From Chamaelirium japonicum (lineage: Eukaryota; Streptophyta; Magnoliopsida; Liliales; Melanthiaceae), in the NCBI GenBank assembly GCA_947650365.1, contig OX393554.1, positions 39,405,200 through 39,469,199 on the forward strand: 64,000 nucleotides of DNA. Reading direction: 5' to 3'. Position numbers and translations under genes: made by a program. Of this stretch, positions 1 through 13,416 are shown piece by piece (position 1 is the stretch's first letter; each line of letters starts with the position of its first letter). Under the pieces are notes generated by a model. The model did not search any database and had not been told where the DNA came from. It saw only the letters and a program-made list of their open reading frames with translations.

Positions 1-1104
1 TCATTCAGATGATCCAGCATGAATGTCTCTTCAGTCATACGCAGCCTGTACAACCTCTGCTTCAGATATAATTTGTTGGCCAGGTTCTACGTCATGTACA
101 CAGACTCCATCTTTGCCCAAAGGTTCATGACCGTTTTCTTGTTCATGACCTCGTACATCGGATCATCACCGATGAACATCATGATCGTGTTCAGCGCCTT
201 CAGATCCATCTTTTCCCACTCAGCATCTGTCATATTTTCTGGCTTCTTGGACTTTCCTTGCAGAGCCTTGTCTAGCCCTAGTTGAACTAGCACCGTTGTC
301 ACCCTTCTCTACCAAAGACCAAAATTCTCCTTTCCGTCGAAATGATCCACCATGTATTTTGAAAGCATGTTCATCGATGTCATCTCTGTAACAATCAACC
401 TCGCTCTGATACCAGTTGTTGGGGATTCCAGCGATTCTCCTTCAAGCGGAAGCGGATATCTAACCGAGGGTTAGTCACAGAGAATCAATCATGCCGCAGA
501 ACAAATATCGATCCGACAGAAATAAACAATTCAGAGACAAGAAAATCACAAAAGACATAAGATCTACCTTGGTTCACCCAAAACAGGGCTAATTCACAAA
601 TGGTGGAGCGGAGGATCTCTTCAATTAATCACCAAACAAGAACAGGCTTACAGGGATTACAAAGCTTCCACGAAGAACCAATGATGATGAAAAGATTCAC
701 CAAGAACACGTACGACGAGAACCGAGACAAAGCGTCTCCACCGGATCTGTCATTCTTCTTTAATCTTCATCGATCCTACTTCGATCAAGCCTCATTCAAT
801 CCCAACCAATCTTCTTCAAGGCACAAACCAAGACGGCACACCGAATTTTCTCCAAGAAAACTCGCACACGACTTTTCACCAATGACGGCTCAAGGGGTCT
901 TTAAATAGGCCTTAAGGAAACCCTAAAAAATACCTCAACCCGTGCCTCCAGCTGTACTGGCTCCTAGGGCGCTAGCTACAGAAAACCGCTACGAATTTTC
1001 ACCCTGGGCGCCAACTCTCTGGTTGGTGCCCAAATGGCGCCCCTAAGGGTGCCAGGCTTGTCTTTTCCCCGGTTCGGCTTGGCATGTGAGCCACAAACCC
1101 AACA
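1..1104 (-). mobile_element. Tork/Tnt1-like Copia retrotransposon, 5' end (partial)
   Basis: This is the 5' end of a minus-strand Copia element that runs off the left edge. A gag N-terminal peptide on the minus strand (302 down to 87, open towards the left edge) has the pattern VLVQLGLDKAL, then AEWEKMDLKALNTI, YEVMNKKT and LWAKMESVYMT, as in plant Tork/Tnt1-type Gag. Just right of it the + strand reads GCTCTGATACCA (404-415). Its complement TGGTATCAGAGC is an initiator-Met tRNA primer binding site, so reverse transcription would run leftwards and the 5' LTR lies to the right (417-1104). Protease, integrase and RT are outside the window. The lineage call rests on one short peptide. Confidence 0.75.
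417..1104 (-). repeat. 5' LTR of the left-edge Copia element
   Basis: The repeat starts TGTTGGGG next to the primer binding site complement and ends AACCCAACA, so the ends are inverted copies (TGTTGGG/CCCAACA). A TATA-like CTATTTAAAG lies on the minus strand near 898-907, in the position of an LTR promoter. The following bases TGATT (1105-1109) would be the target-site duplication, but the partner is outside the window. The right boundary is inferred from the terminal inverted repeat only. Confidence 0.65.
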
Positions 1105-1255
1105 TGATTGACATGCGAAAAAACTGATTAGAGCCATCCAATACACCCTACCTTGACTGGTGAATCACTTCCATCCTTGATTGATCACTCCTCCTGGTTT
1201 ATCAGCTAACAACCCATTTCGAAATAGGTTGTCAGCCTATTTCCCATACCTCGCA

Positions 1256-2921
<1,666 letters not shown>

Positions 2922-2934
2922 ATGTACATTTTGG

Positions 2935-3288
2935 ATCGGTTGATGCACGCTTGGATGCTTATTGTCATTGATGGACTCACGGCTAATATTCAAATAGAAG
3001 TGTCGTGGTGTATGTTATTTGCGGATGATATAGTGTTAGTTGAAGAGACAAGGATGAGGTTAAATACTAAATTGGAAATGTGGAGGAAAACTTTGGAAGA
3101 TAAGTGCTTTAAAAAAAGTCGAGCTAAAACGAAATATATGGAGTGCAATTTTAATAAAAAAAACAATGATATTGAAGCCCATTTCACAATTGATGGCCAA
3201 GAAGTACAACAATATGATTGTATTTGGTCTCTTGGGTCTGTCATACAAAAGAATGAAGGGCTAGATGATATTGTTAGGAGATGACGGT
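2935..3288 (+). pseudogene. RTE-type LINE reverse transcriptase fragment
   Basis: A short open stretch carries the RT motif WCMLFADDIVLVEETR followed by KLEMWRKTLE and KTKYMECNF, a pattern I know from plant RTE-clade non-LTR retrotransposons. FADD holds the two catalytic aspartates. The fragment covers only the palm and part of the thumb, and it runs into the LTR of Copia copy 3 at about 3272, which supplies its last codons and the stop. It is a dead scrap. Confidence 0.8.
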
Positions 3289-5414
3289 TAGGGTTTGGAG
3301 AGAATGAGAATGCTCTTCATTGAGGGACTAAGCCCAATATATATACACCATATTACATAGTGAACCTGACTCGACTGTACAGGAAACCGACTCGTATCTA
3401 TATACATTAACACTCTCCCTCAAACTCATGGTGGATCATGAACTGAGAGTTTGCTGATGAAATGCTTGAAACGAGCAATGGTAAGGTTTTGTGAGGAAGT
3501 CAGCGGTCTGCTCCGTCAGGTGAACGAATGGCAAGGAGATGGTATGAGCGAGAAACTCCTGATGAACATAGTGACAATCAACCTCTATGCTTCGTCCTCT
3601 TGTGGAAGACCGGGTTGCTTGTGGTTTGAATAGCACTTCGGTTGTCACAGAAGAGAGGCGTGAGCTCGGATATCGCAACACCCAGATCAAGGAGAAGTCG
3701 ACGAAGCCAGACAATCTCTTCAGTCGTGGAAGCCATAGCACTGTATTCGGCTTCAGTGCTGGAACGAGCAACATACTCATGTTTCTTACTGCATCAAGAA
3801 ATCAGATGGTCGCCAAGAAATACACAGTAGCTGGTGGTAGAGCGGTCTCCAGTCCAATCTGCATCAGAGTAAGCACACAATACTAGCGGAAAGGTAGAAG
3901 GAAGAACAACGAACGAGTGACAGTGCCTCGGAGATAGCGAATAATCCGAAGAACCGTTGTATAATGAATAGAGTGAGGAACTTGAACGAATTGGCTGACA
4001 ATGCCAACGGCATGGGCAATGTCTAACTTAATCATGGTGAGGTAAACGATCATCCCAACTAGCCTTTGGTACCGGGAGATATCTTGGAGAGGCTCACCAT
4101 CTGTAGAAAGGCGTTTCAAGTTGATTTCCATGGGCGTGTTAGCAGTACGAGAGTCAGTGAGAGCAGCCTCGGCAAAAATGTCGGAGATGTACTTTTGCTG
4201 GGAGATCAACAATCCATGAGCTGACCGGGTAATCTCAAGGCCAAGAAAGTAGTGAAAAGGATCCAGATCCTTCATCTTGAACTAATTCTGGAGGTGACGC
4301 TGGAGGGACGTTATGGTGGCACTTCATCCCCGATGATGATCATATCATCCACATACAGAAGCAAATCATCAATACCCTGATTGGAGGAGTGGGTGAACAG
4401 AGCATAGTCAGTGTCTCTCTACAAACCCAGCTGCTAGAACACTGCGGAAATGCTCAAACCAGGCACGAGGGACCTGCTTAAGGCCATAAATGGTCCGATG
4501 CAGATGACAGACGTGGCCATAAGGGGTAGAGACGCCCGACCGAGGAGCCATGTACACCTCCTTTGAGAGGTCACCATGGAGAAAAGCGTTGGTTACGTCT
4601 ATTTGATGAAAAGGCCACCCTCGAGCAACTGCCATAGCGAAGAGGGTGCGAATGTGGTCATCCAAGCAACTGGGGTAAACGTCTCATTGTAGTCAATCTC
4701 CTACTCCTAGGAGAAGCCACGAGTAACAAGACAAGTCTTGTGCCGCTCAATGGAACCATCAGATCGAGTCTTGACCTTGAATATCCATTTGTAGCTGGCA
4801 AACACCACGTCTAAAGGACAATGAACCAAATCCCACGTCTGGGTCCTTTGAAAGACCTCAAGCTCCACTATCATGGCCTGTCGCCACTCTGGGTGTAAAA
4901 CTGCCTCACGGTACGACTGGGGCTCCCGGTGGGTGTGGAGGGCAGTGAGAAAGGGCTGATAAGACGGAGAGTAGGAAGCAACAACAGAGTGTCCAGAGGT
5001 GTCAGGAGAAGTAGAGGTAAAAGCAGAGTAACCAAACATGCCAGGAGAGTAGTCATATCTATCAGGAGGGTGATGTTTGTCCGCCGGGTAGCACTGAACA
5101 GGACCAGGATCCGCGACCGGAGAGGAGGGAGCAGCGCAACGGAAGCATGGTGGGCTCATAACCCACAAGTCTTAGGATGGGGCCGGGAGGTGCTGCAGGT
5201 GGAGGAGGGCCGGAGAGGGAGATCGGGGGCCAGAGGGGGACTGCCGGAGGAGATCGGAGTCGAAGAGAGCAACCGTCGTTGTCATCATTATCGCAGCGAG
5301 AGAACCCTAGAGCTCTGATACCATGTTAGGAGATGACGGCTAGGGTTTGGAGAGAATGAAAATGCTCTTCATTGAGGGCTAAGCCCAATATATATACACC
5401 CTATTACATAGTGA
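3272..5414 (-). mobile_element. Copia copy 3, internally deleted, with truncated 5' LTR
   Basis: A minus-strand copy of the Copia family seen complete at 6480-11706. Parts from left to right: 3' LTR 3272-3412 (141 bp, TGTTAGGAG...CATTAACA); polypurine-tract complement at 3413; broken RNase H and RT (3436-5168, with YVDDMI near 4340, several frameshifts and stops); leader; tRNA-Met PBS complement GCTCTGATACCA just before a second LTR starting at 5324. Gag, protease and integrase are missing, so more than half of the element is deleted. The second LTR stops matching after about 90 bp (5414), so no target-site duplication can be read. It lies antisense to the BSK gene. Confidence 0.88.
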
Positions 5415-6474
5415 GAGGATTCCAATAGATCGGCCTTGCTCCGTGAGAGGATTCGGCGACGACTCCTTGCACCCGATGCGGATCTCATCCTAGACTTTAT
5501 CTTTCTTCTTTTTTATCTTCTATCTTTTATTTTATTGGTTTCCATCATCCACCATCATCACCATTGCTGTCCTACGCCTTCCGCAGCCCTGTTTTAGCGC
5601 CCAAATTATGCTCAGATAACTGTTACTCGATCCTTGATTGATCGGTGCCTATGCTACCTTGTTTGCTTTATTTTTAGACAAAAAGTCTGAAGTGATTGCT
5701 CTCTTTCATTGATAAAATCTACTTCTGCACTTGTTTTTGTTTTATGCTTTCTATCCATGTTTTCTTGACAATATTCATGCTAAGTTGGTAGAACTTGATT
5801 ATTGATAAACTTTGCTTACATATAACGAAACGATCAAGGATAAAAACGTGTTTGCTGTCCTTTATTGTGTTTTTTGCAATATATTGATATCAACGATTCA
5901 ATTTAGATTCAAAGGCCAATAAAGAGGCTCTTGTAGTGTGCCTTGTTGATACCTACATTAGTTTCCTTCTTCCAACCTAAGCAGTCAAACGTGCCCCTAA
6001 GTGTGCGGCGTGCCGCATGCCTAGGCTCACCAAGCTCTTCAAAGCTCAAGCCTAGTGCCTTGCCTAGGCACCACCTAGGTCCCTTGAAGCACAAGTGCGC
6101 CTCGCTGCACCCCGGCCAGGTGCGCCTAGGGTGTCCGGTTTAAAGGCCATATGTTTTTTTTTTCTTGCATTCTTTGACTTTTTTCCTCCCCATTTATTTC
6201 CTAAATTCCTAAGAGCCCCCCTAAACATCCCAACTTGGTTTTTTACCGAAAGGACCTCCTAGTCCACAAATTTAGTAAAATCTAAGTTTATTTTCGAACT
6301 TAGATTTATTCAAATATCTCAAATGTGGGTTCATCCCCAAGTGCAATGGGAGTGCTTTTGACAGTGAGTGCAAATCTCAAAATACAATTTATCGTCGACA
6401 ATGCTAGGCTTATCATTTTACGTTCCTAACCTAAACTTATTATTTAACTTCCAACAAAGATATTACAAGTTTTA
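5415..6474. other. Intron with Gypsy-LTR-like and GCCTAGGC-rich remnants
   Basis: 5425-5475 resembles the 3' part of the Gypsy LTRs seen later (GGCCTTGCTCCGTG, then GGATT...CGACGA...CCTTGCA; compare 45860-45905 and 63585-63625). 5990-6140 is rich in GCCTAGG/CCTAGGC motifs like those in the hAT element at 44253-44802; similar motifs recur at 11940-11980, on the other side of Copia copy 1. The two may be halves of one element, but I could not find its ends. No gene was recognised. Confidence 0.4.
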
Positions 6475-6479
6475 GACTC

Positions 6480-6608
6480 TGTTAATGTAAATGTAATGGG
6501 TCGGGTTTACTGTATAGTCGGGTCGGGTTTACTGTACATATATTGGGCTTGAGTCCCTCAATGGAATCATTTTGTTCCTCTCCAAACCCTAGCCGTTGTC
6601 TCCTAACA
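6480..6608 (+). repeat. 5' LTR of Copia copy 1
   Basis: 129 bp, TGTTAATG...CCTAACA. It contains a TATA-like ACATATATTGGG and, near the 3' end, the plant telo-box-like AAACCCTAGCC. Immediately downstream TGGTATCAGAGCTC matches the 3' end of initiator-Met tRNA. Confidence 0.97.
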
Positions 6609-6622
6609 TGGTATCAGAGCTC
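6609..6622 (+). other. Primer binding site, tRNA-iMet type
   Basis: TGGTATCAGAGCTC directly abuts the LTR end, the standard minus-strand primer site of plant Copia elements. The same motif, complemented, marks the 5' ends of the minus-strand copies in this window. Confidence 0.9.
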
Positions 6623-7157
6623 TAGGGCGACGGCAGCACCTCCGGCAACCCCCTCCGGCCTCCTTCATCTGATCGGCAGCCCTCCGGCCTCCTTCACCTG
6701 ATCGGCAGCCCCCCCTCCGGCCTACAGCAACCGCCGCCCCCCCTCCCAGTCACCGCCGGCCCCCCCCGACCCCACCCGAACCCCTCCCGAACCCCCCCCG
6801 GCCCCTCCAGTCACCGCCGGCCCCCCCCGACCCCACCCGAACCCCTCCCGAACCCCCCCCGGCCCCTCCAGTCACCGCCGACCTCCCCCGCACCCCCTTC
6901 AGCCCACCCCGCACCTCCTCTGACCTCCCCCGCACCCCCTCCAGTCACCGCCGGCCCTCCGAACCCCTCCCTACAGCCCTTCAGGCCACCCGATCCTCTC
7001 CCTACAGTCCTTCAGGCCACCCAATCCCCTACAGCCCACCTTCAGGCCACCTTCAGGCCACCCGATCCCCCCTTCAGGCCACCCGATCCCCTCCCTACAG
7101 CCCACCCGATCCCCTACAGCCCACCCGATTCCCTCCCGACACCCTCCAGCCTCCTCC
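6623..7157 (+). repeat. C-rich leader of Copia copy 1 with tandem repeats
   Basis: A strongly C-rich untranslated leader. A unit starting CAGTCACCGCCGGCC is repeated with a 61-bp period at about 6747, 6808 and 6869. A second motif, CTTCAGGCCACCCGATCC, recurs between 6978 and 7090. The matching leader in copy 2 is G-rich on the + strand (39357-39860) but has a different repeat composition. Open frames here are compositional artefacts. Confidence 0.85.
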
Positions 7158-10100
7158 ATGGCCTCTCCAGCTGTACCGCCCGTCGTTGCGATCTCTCCAC
7201 CGCTGAAGGCGGTCGCGTTCCAGTTGTCGTCGGCCAGCGACTGGCCTGACTGGTCCCTCACCGTCGAGGCCGCCCTCTCCAGTCGTGATCTGTGGGGTCA
7301 CATCACCGGCGAGGATCCTCCGCCCACTGACTACTCCGGCTCGTCCTCTGTCACCAGCAGTGCTGCGTCTTCTACAGCGACTGCTACCACAGCCATCACC
7401 GTTACTGCTCTTACGTGGCGCCGCCACGATCAGGCCATCCGGGCGTACCTCCTGGACTCGGTTGCTCGTCCGCTCCTCGCTCCCATCGGCCGCCTTCCGA
7501 CAGCGCGCGCGATGTGGGAGTATCTCCGGGACCGTTTTCTCCCGCGCGGAGGCGCCCGCCGGCATCAGCTCATCTGTGACTCGCAGTCTGCACGACAGGG
7601 GGAGCGTACCATTCAGGACTTCTTCAGTCAGATGAGTGCCTACTGGCATGAGCTGGACTCACTGATCCCGGAGCAGTGTGCCTGCCCCCGCTCCCGGGAT
7701 TTCCAGCGCTACCTCGACGAGGGCCACCTGCACCAGTTCCTGGCAGCGCTTCGACCGGACTTTGCTCTCATAGCTGCCCAGCTCCTGCACCATGAGCCAC
7801 TCCCTCGACTCGAGGATGCTCTGCTCGCCTTGGTCGACGAGGAGACCCGCCTTCAGACTCAGGGCGCTCGTCCTCCTCCACTTGCTCCTAGCTCCGACTC
7901 TGTCCTGGCAGCCGGGTTCTCCGATGAGGCTGTCTTCTGTCACTACTGCAAGGAGCCCGGTCACATGAAGCGCGAATGCCCTACTCGTCCTCCTCGCAAC
8001 CCCCGCTGGGGTCCGGACGAGAGAGCATCACGCTGGACTTCGTCTTCACGCGATGATCGACGCGGCGGTCGTGGTGGACGGAACCGTGGACGTGGTTCGT
8101 CTTCTTTCCGCCACTTTGGTGGTACAGCGGCTACTGCAGAGGCCTCGACGCTCCCCACTGCTCCCACAGCTCCTTCGCCGCCTGAGCCGGACCGTCTTCA
8201 GCGCCTCGAGAAGCTCCTTCTTCGCCACATCGCCTCCACCGGCTCTGCGACTGCGCACGGCTTGTCTGCCAACTCTGGTACTACTGCTCCATGGATCTTC
8301 GATTCGGGTGCCTCCTGTCACCTTACTTTTGACTCTACTGTCCTCACGGACTGCTCTCCCACTACCACCCACCAGGAGGTTCGCACTGCGGATGGGACTC
8401 TCGTCCCTATTCCGCAATGTGGCTCCATCACCACCACCTCTGACCCTTCTGGTCGCCTGACCCTATCTCATGTCCATCATGCCCCCCGTCTTAATATTAA
8501 TTTGATTTCTATCAGTTCTCTTTGCGACTCTGGCCTGACTGTCACCTTCACCCCTTCTGTTTGTGTTGTGCAGGATTCGCGGACGGGTCAGAGGATTGGG
8601 CTGGGCCGTAGGGCAGGAGGACTCTACCAGTTGGACCATCTCCATGTGTCTTCAGTTGCGTCTGTCATGTCTGTCACCTCTGATGCCGACCTGTGGCACA
8701 GAAGGTTAGGTCATATATCGAGTGATCGACTCAAAAGCGTATTCCGCTCGGGCGCTTTGGGTCGAGCGTCTTTCTCCCCCCTATCGGTTTGTACGGGTTG
8801 TCGACTGGCAAAGCATCTAGCTCTTCCTTTTTCTGCTAGTACTTCCCAGTCTAATGCTTTATTCGATTTAGTTCATTCGGATATTTGGGGTCCTGCTCCT
8901 GTTGCATCTCTATCTGGTTATATGTATTATGTTTGTTTTATCGATGACTATTCTAGGTGCACCTGGGTCTATCTCATGCGTCATCGGTCTGAAATTCCTC
9001 ACATCTTTAGGTGTTTCACCACTATGATACACACCCAGTTTGGTCGGCGAATCAAGACCTTTCGGTCTGATTGTGCCAAGGAGTATCTCTCCTCTGAGAT
9101 GCGTGAGATTCTTCAGTCTCACGGCACTCTCCACCAGCAGTCCTGTCCCCACACCCATGAGCAGAACGGAATTGCCGAACGCAAGCATCGTCATGTCCTT
9201 GAGACTGCACGAGCCTTGCTTCTCTCTGCGTCTGTTCCTCACTCCTACTGGGCTGAAGCTGTCATGACGGCTGTTCACCTTATCAATATCACTCCGTCGT
9301 CTGCTCTATCCGGTTCCACCCCTCACGAGCGTCTTCACTCCAGTCCACCTGACTACTCTCTTCTTCGCACGTTTGGCTGCACGTGCTTCGTTCTTCTTCC
9401 TCCCCATGAGCGCACCAAACTTTCTGCGAGGTCTGTTAGGTGTGTTCACTTGGGGCTCAGTCGTGAGCACAAGGGGTATCGCTGCTATGATCCCTTAGCT
9501 CGTCGGATCCGTGTCTCCCGTCACGTTTCCTTTGTTGAGGATGTCCCGTATTTTGCACCTGAGTCTCGGGATCTTTCCTTGCCTCCCTCGTCATCCTCCT
9601 CGCCCCCCTCACATCTCCACATCCCTGTTCTACCCCCGGTTTCTGTTGCCCCATCCACGCCTACTCCACCACCACCACCACCTCCTCAGTCTCCATCGCC
9701 ACCTCCACCACCACCACCACCTCCTCAGTCCCCCACGCCACCACCACCACCTGTTACTCGTGTATATGTTCGTCGGTCTGCAGCTCCTCCTCCAGCGTCG
9801 GTTCACACTGGTACTCCCTCCCCTGATGCTGCTGCCCCCCTCCTCTCCGGTCGTGGATCCTGCTCCTGTTCGGCGCTACCCAGCGCGCGAACATCACCCT
9901 CCTGCCAGATACGACTACTCTCCTGACAGGTTTGGCTACTCTGTTTCTCCCTCTGACTCTCCTGACTCTTCTGGCTACTCTGCCAGTGTCTCCTATTCAC
10001 CATCCTTTCAGGCCTTTCTTACTGCTATACACAACCATCGGGAGCCCCGATCGTACCGTGAGGCAGCATTACATCCAGAGTGGCGGCAGGCCATGTCAGT

Positions 10101-11565
10101 TGAGCTTGAGGCTTTTCAGCGGACACAGACCTGGGAGTTGGTGCCTTGTCCCTCCGGGGTGGTGCCTGTTAGCTGCAAGTGGATATTCAAGGTCAAGACT
10201 CGGCCTGATGGATCCATTGAGCGGCACAAGGCTCGCCTCGTTGCTCGTGGCTTCTCCCAGGAGTATGGGATTGACTACGAGGAGACGTTTGCTCCGGTTG
10301 CTCGGATGACTACTGTGCGCACCCTCTTAGCTGTGGCAGATGCTCGAGGGTGGCCTCTCCATCAGATGGATGTCACCAATGCGTTTCTCCACGGTGATCT
10401 CTCCGAGGAAGTCTACATGGCTCCTCCTCCGGGCACTTCAGTTCCTCCAGGGCACGTGTGTCGGTTGCGCCGAGCCATCTATGGGCTCAAGCAGGCCCCT
10501 CGTGCCTGGTTTGAGCGATTTCGCAGTGCAGTTCTGGCCGCCGGGTTTGTTGAGCGTCACTCCGACTATGCCTTGTTCACTCGCTCCTCTAGTCAGGGCA
10601 TTGCAGTTCTTCTCCTCTATGTGGATGATATGATCATCACTGGGGATGACAGTGCCACCATCGCCTCTCTCCAGCGGCACCTCCAGAGTCAGTTTGAGAT
10701 GAAAGATCTGGGCTCTCTTCGCTACTTTCTGGGTCTTGAGATTGCCAGGTCATCCCGTGGTCTGTTGGTCTCACAGCAGAAGTATATCTCCGACATCCTT
10801 GCTGATGCTGCGCTTACTGACACACGTACTGCTGACACACCCATGGAGCTCAATTTGAAGCTTCTAGCTACAGATGGTGAGCCGCTCCAGGACGTCTCCC
10901 GCTACCAGAGGTTGGTTGGGATGCTTGTCTATCTCACCATGACCCGGCCAGACATTGCCCATGCTGTTGGCATTGTCAGTCAGTTTGTTCAGGCTCCACG
11001 GTCAGTACACCATGCAGCTGTTCTCCGGATTATCCGCTACCTTCGGGGCACCATCACCCGTTCACTACTGTTTCCCTCCACCTCTCCGTTGGTGCTGCGC
11101 GCCTACTCAGATGCAGATTGGGCAGGAGATGCAGACACTCGTCGATCTACTACAGGATACTGTGTGTTTCTGGGTGACTCACTGATTTCGTGGCGCAGCA
11201 AGAAGCAGGAGTCTGTTGCTCGCTCCAGCACCGAAGCCGAATACAGGGCTATGGCTTCCACCACCGCCGAGATTGTCTGGCTTCGCCGTCTTCTGCTTGA
11301 CTTGGGAGTGGTGATATCCGGGCCGACCCCTCTCTTCTGTGACAACCGGAGTGCTATTCAGATTGCTAGCAATCCGGTCTTCCATGAGCGAACAAAGCAT
11401 ATTGAAGTTGACTGTCATTATGTTCGCCAGGCGTTTATCGATCACATCATCTCCCTGCCTTTCATTCCCTCATCGGAGCAGACTGCTGATTTTCTGACGA
11501 AGCCACTGACGACTGCTCGCTTCAGACATTTTCTAGGCAAACTCTCGGTTCATGATCCACCGTGA
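7158..11565 (+). pseudogene. Copia copy 1 gag-pol with a single frameshift
   Basis: One polyprotein that would be about 1,470 codons long. Order: Gag from ATG 7158; CCHC knuckle CHYCKEPGHMKREC (about residues 261-274); aspartic protease DSGA (about 382); integrase zinc region (LWHRRLGH, about 511) and core with D (HSDIWGP), D (FRSDCAKEY) and E (NGIAERKH, about 674); a proline-rich linker; RT (YVDDM at 10618-10632); and RNase H ([14 protein letters not shown]), ending at 11565. The first frame stops at 9926 and the RT frame is +1 relative to it. Alignment by eye with copy 2 shows one extra C in the C6 run at 9835-9840 as the cause. All catalytic motifs are present; nothing else appears broken. 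Confidence 0.93.
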
Positions 11566-11578
11566 GTTTGAGGGGGAG

Positions 11579-11706
11579 TGTTAATGTAAATGTAATGGGT
11601 CGGGTAACTGTATAGTCGGGTCGGGTTTACTGTACATATATTGGGCTTGAGTCCCTCAATGGAATCATTCTGTTCCTCTCCAAACCCTAGCCGTCGTCTC
11701 CTAACA
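11579..11706 (+). repeat. 3' LTR of Copia copy 1
   Basis: 128 bp, preceded by the polypurine tract. It matches the 5' LTR except for about three substitutions and one missing base (GGGTTTACTG versus GGGTAACTG, for example). Followed by the target duplication GACTC. Confidence 0.97.
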
Positions 11707-11711
11707 GACTC

Positions 11712-13126
11712 TTAATCAGTTTTTTGATTGGAGATTTCAGTTGGTGTTATGCTTATGTCATTTGAGGATATTTGTACTCCTTAGTTTTTATCACTTTTTT
11801 ATATCGTATTTTTTCTACTTCTTGTTTTTCTTAAATACCTCGTATGTAGATTAATTTTAATGTGGGGAGAGGGAGGATGTAGGAGGGATCTAGACCCCCC
11901 CCCCCTAAAAAATAAAAAAAAGTAGTCAAAATTTCAGGATTGTGCCTAGGCATAGGCGCACCCCTTGCGCCTGCATAGCGTCCAACTACCATACCTCCAC
12001 CTGTTCTTGTCGATGTTGTCCACCACCATCATTGTCCACCTCCTTTCACTAGTGAAACTTTGCTCTAACGCTCCTCAGTCACCACCATCAGTCTCCACTT
12101 GCAATGAGTACTTGTGTAAGTATCATCGGTAAACTAGATTTTTTGCGAATAAACCCCTTTGAAAGTTGGTTAATTTAGAAAACCACTTAATTGTACAGTT
12201 TTCATTTCGATTAGAGTTGTAATTAGGACTTTCAAATATGATTATAGGGTTCTTTAACTTTGGCACTTTAGTTCTCAAAGTTGATTATACCCTTCTTTAG
12301 TTGTTACTTGTTAGTCAGAATTCTTTGTGTTTTTCAATCCTAGATCCAAAGATAATGAGAGTATTTAACTGATAATATTTTAGGCATCAGGTTGTACCTC
12401 ATAGCGAGTATCCTTTACACCAAATCAAGAACAAGAATGTAAAAATAACATGTGTAAGATTTATGTCTCGAGGCAGAAGAGAAACAAAGGGAAAATTATC
12501 TACATATGTCCAAAAAAGGGTAAAATCTAATTATTGGCTTTCAAATTAATTTATAAGTTGACTTCCAATAAGAAATAATTTTTGTTTTGAATTTGGATGA
12601 GTATTGATGATAGTGAATTCTTTCAATGGCGGATGATGCGAACCACGCTACTATAGATCTAAAGTATCAATTAACAATCATTCATGAGCCTATGGCACAG
12701 AAGTTGGTTGGTATGGATAAAACACTAGCCAATCTAGAGATTCAGAATGTAGAATCACTCGAAGAAAAGTTATTGTTGGAGTCTTGGAGAGGAACTCAAC
12801 GAAAGTTGTTTGACTGATGGATATGTACACGTCAATGAGAGATAGTCATTTTACAAGTTAACTAACCCTTCTAACCAAGGGAAGTTCAAGATGCCCAAGT
12901 AACTTGAATAGAGGGCATCAACATGCAACGACGGTGGACTTTCCTGCACAACATAAAATATGTAGAGGGTGGACCAGGTATTTTGTAGAAGTGAGGGGTT
13001 TTCCTACAAAATTGGGGTTAATAGGGGATAATGGAAGCTCACTATCTTACCACACCACTTAAACTATAAATGCTAGCATTAACCTGTTGGGTTAAATTGA
13101 TGAGGAGCCATGTTATTATGCAACTA
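11712..13126 (+). other. BSK intron without recognisable gene
   Basis: AT-rich intron sequence. A C11 run lies at about 11886-11898 and GCCTAGGC-type motifs at 11940-11980. An open frame of 63 codons at 12626 has no family signature. Nothing further is supported. Confidence 0.5.
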
Positions 13127-13144
13127 CTTGGTGTTGGAGGATTT

Positions 13145-13187
13145 GTCCCACCTCGGTAAAGTAGAGGGTGGAAATGATCCTTATATG
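13145..13187 (+). promoter_or_regulatory. USE-like + TATA, TRIM-A 5' LTR
   Basis: GTCCCACCTCG at 13145-13155 (one mismatch to the plant snRNA upstream sequence element RTCCCACATCG), 24 nt, then CTTATATG from 13180. A 24-nt gap is the spacing typical of plant Pol III-transcribed snRNA genes. Promoter activity is inferred. Confidence 0.6.
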
Positions 13188-13308
13188 TATGATGGGACCT
13201 CATCTCAATGCCTGGATTTTGGGATAAAGAAAATCACACATGGTATCAGAGCCAGACCCGCTCCTGGAGGCCCTCCCGATAGTGCCCTTGCCGTACGTGT
13301 CTCGCATG

Positions 13309-13311
<3 letters not shown>

Positions 13312-13340
<29 letters not shown>
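13312..13340 (+). repeat. G29 homopolymer at the TRIM-A polypurine tract
   Basis: An uninterrupted G run directly before AGG and the 3' LTR start. Its position is that of the polypurine tract, which seems to have expanded as a mononucleotide repeat. The length may be affected by sequencing error. Confidence 0.85.
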
Positions 13341-13373
13341 AGGTGTTGAGATGGTCATGCCTCACACGGGTTA

Positions 13374-13416
13374 GTCCCACATCGGTAATGGAAGTGTGTG
13401 ATGAGCTGTTTATATA
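13374..13416 (+). promoter_or_regulatory. USE-like + TATA, TRIM-A 3' LTR
   Basis: A perfect GTCCCACATCG at 13374-13384, 24 nt, then TTTATATA at 13409-13416. This is the best match in the window to a plant U6-type promoter core. No snRNA-like sequence follows. Confidence 0.7.

Larger units (their letters stand above)
6480..11706 (+). mobile_element. Copia copy 1, full-length LTR retrotransposon (Ale/Retrofit-like)
   Basis: A complete 5.2-kb element: LTR 6480-6608, primer binding site, leader, gag-pol, polypurine tract (TTTGAGGGGGAG) and LTR 11579-11706. It is flanked by a perfect 5-bp target duplication GACTC (6475-6479 and 11707-11711). The small size and very short LTRs suit the Ale/Retrofit lineage (inference). 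It is in the same orientation as BSK, so its LTR promoter and polyadenylation signals lie in sense within the host intron. The LTRs differ at about three bases plus one indel in 129 bp, so the insertion is not very recent. Confidence 0.97.

Noticed and set aside
7158-11565. Programmed frameshift in Copia copy 1
   Set aside because: Copy 2 is in frame at the same place, so the extra C is a mutation or sequencing error rather than a family recoding site.
12626-12817. 63-codon frame starting MADDANHATID
   Set aside because: No recognisable family, no neighbouring exon signals that join to BSK, AT-rich intron context.
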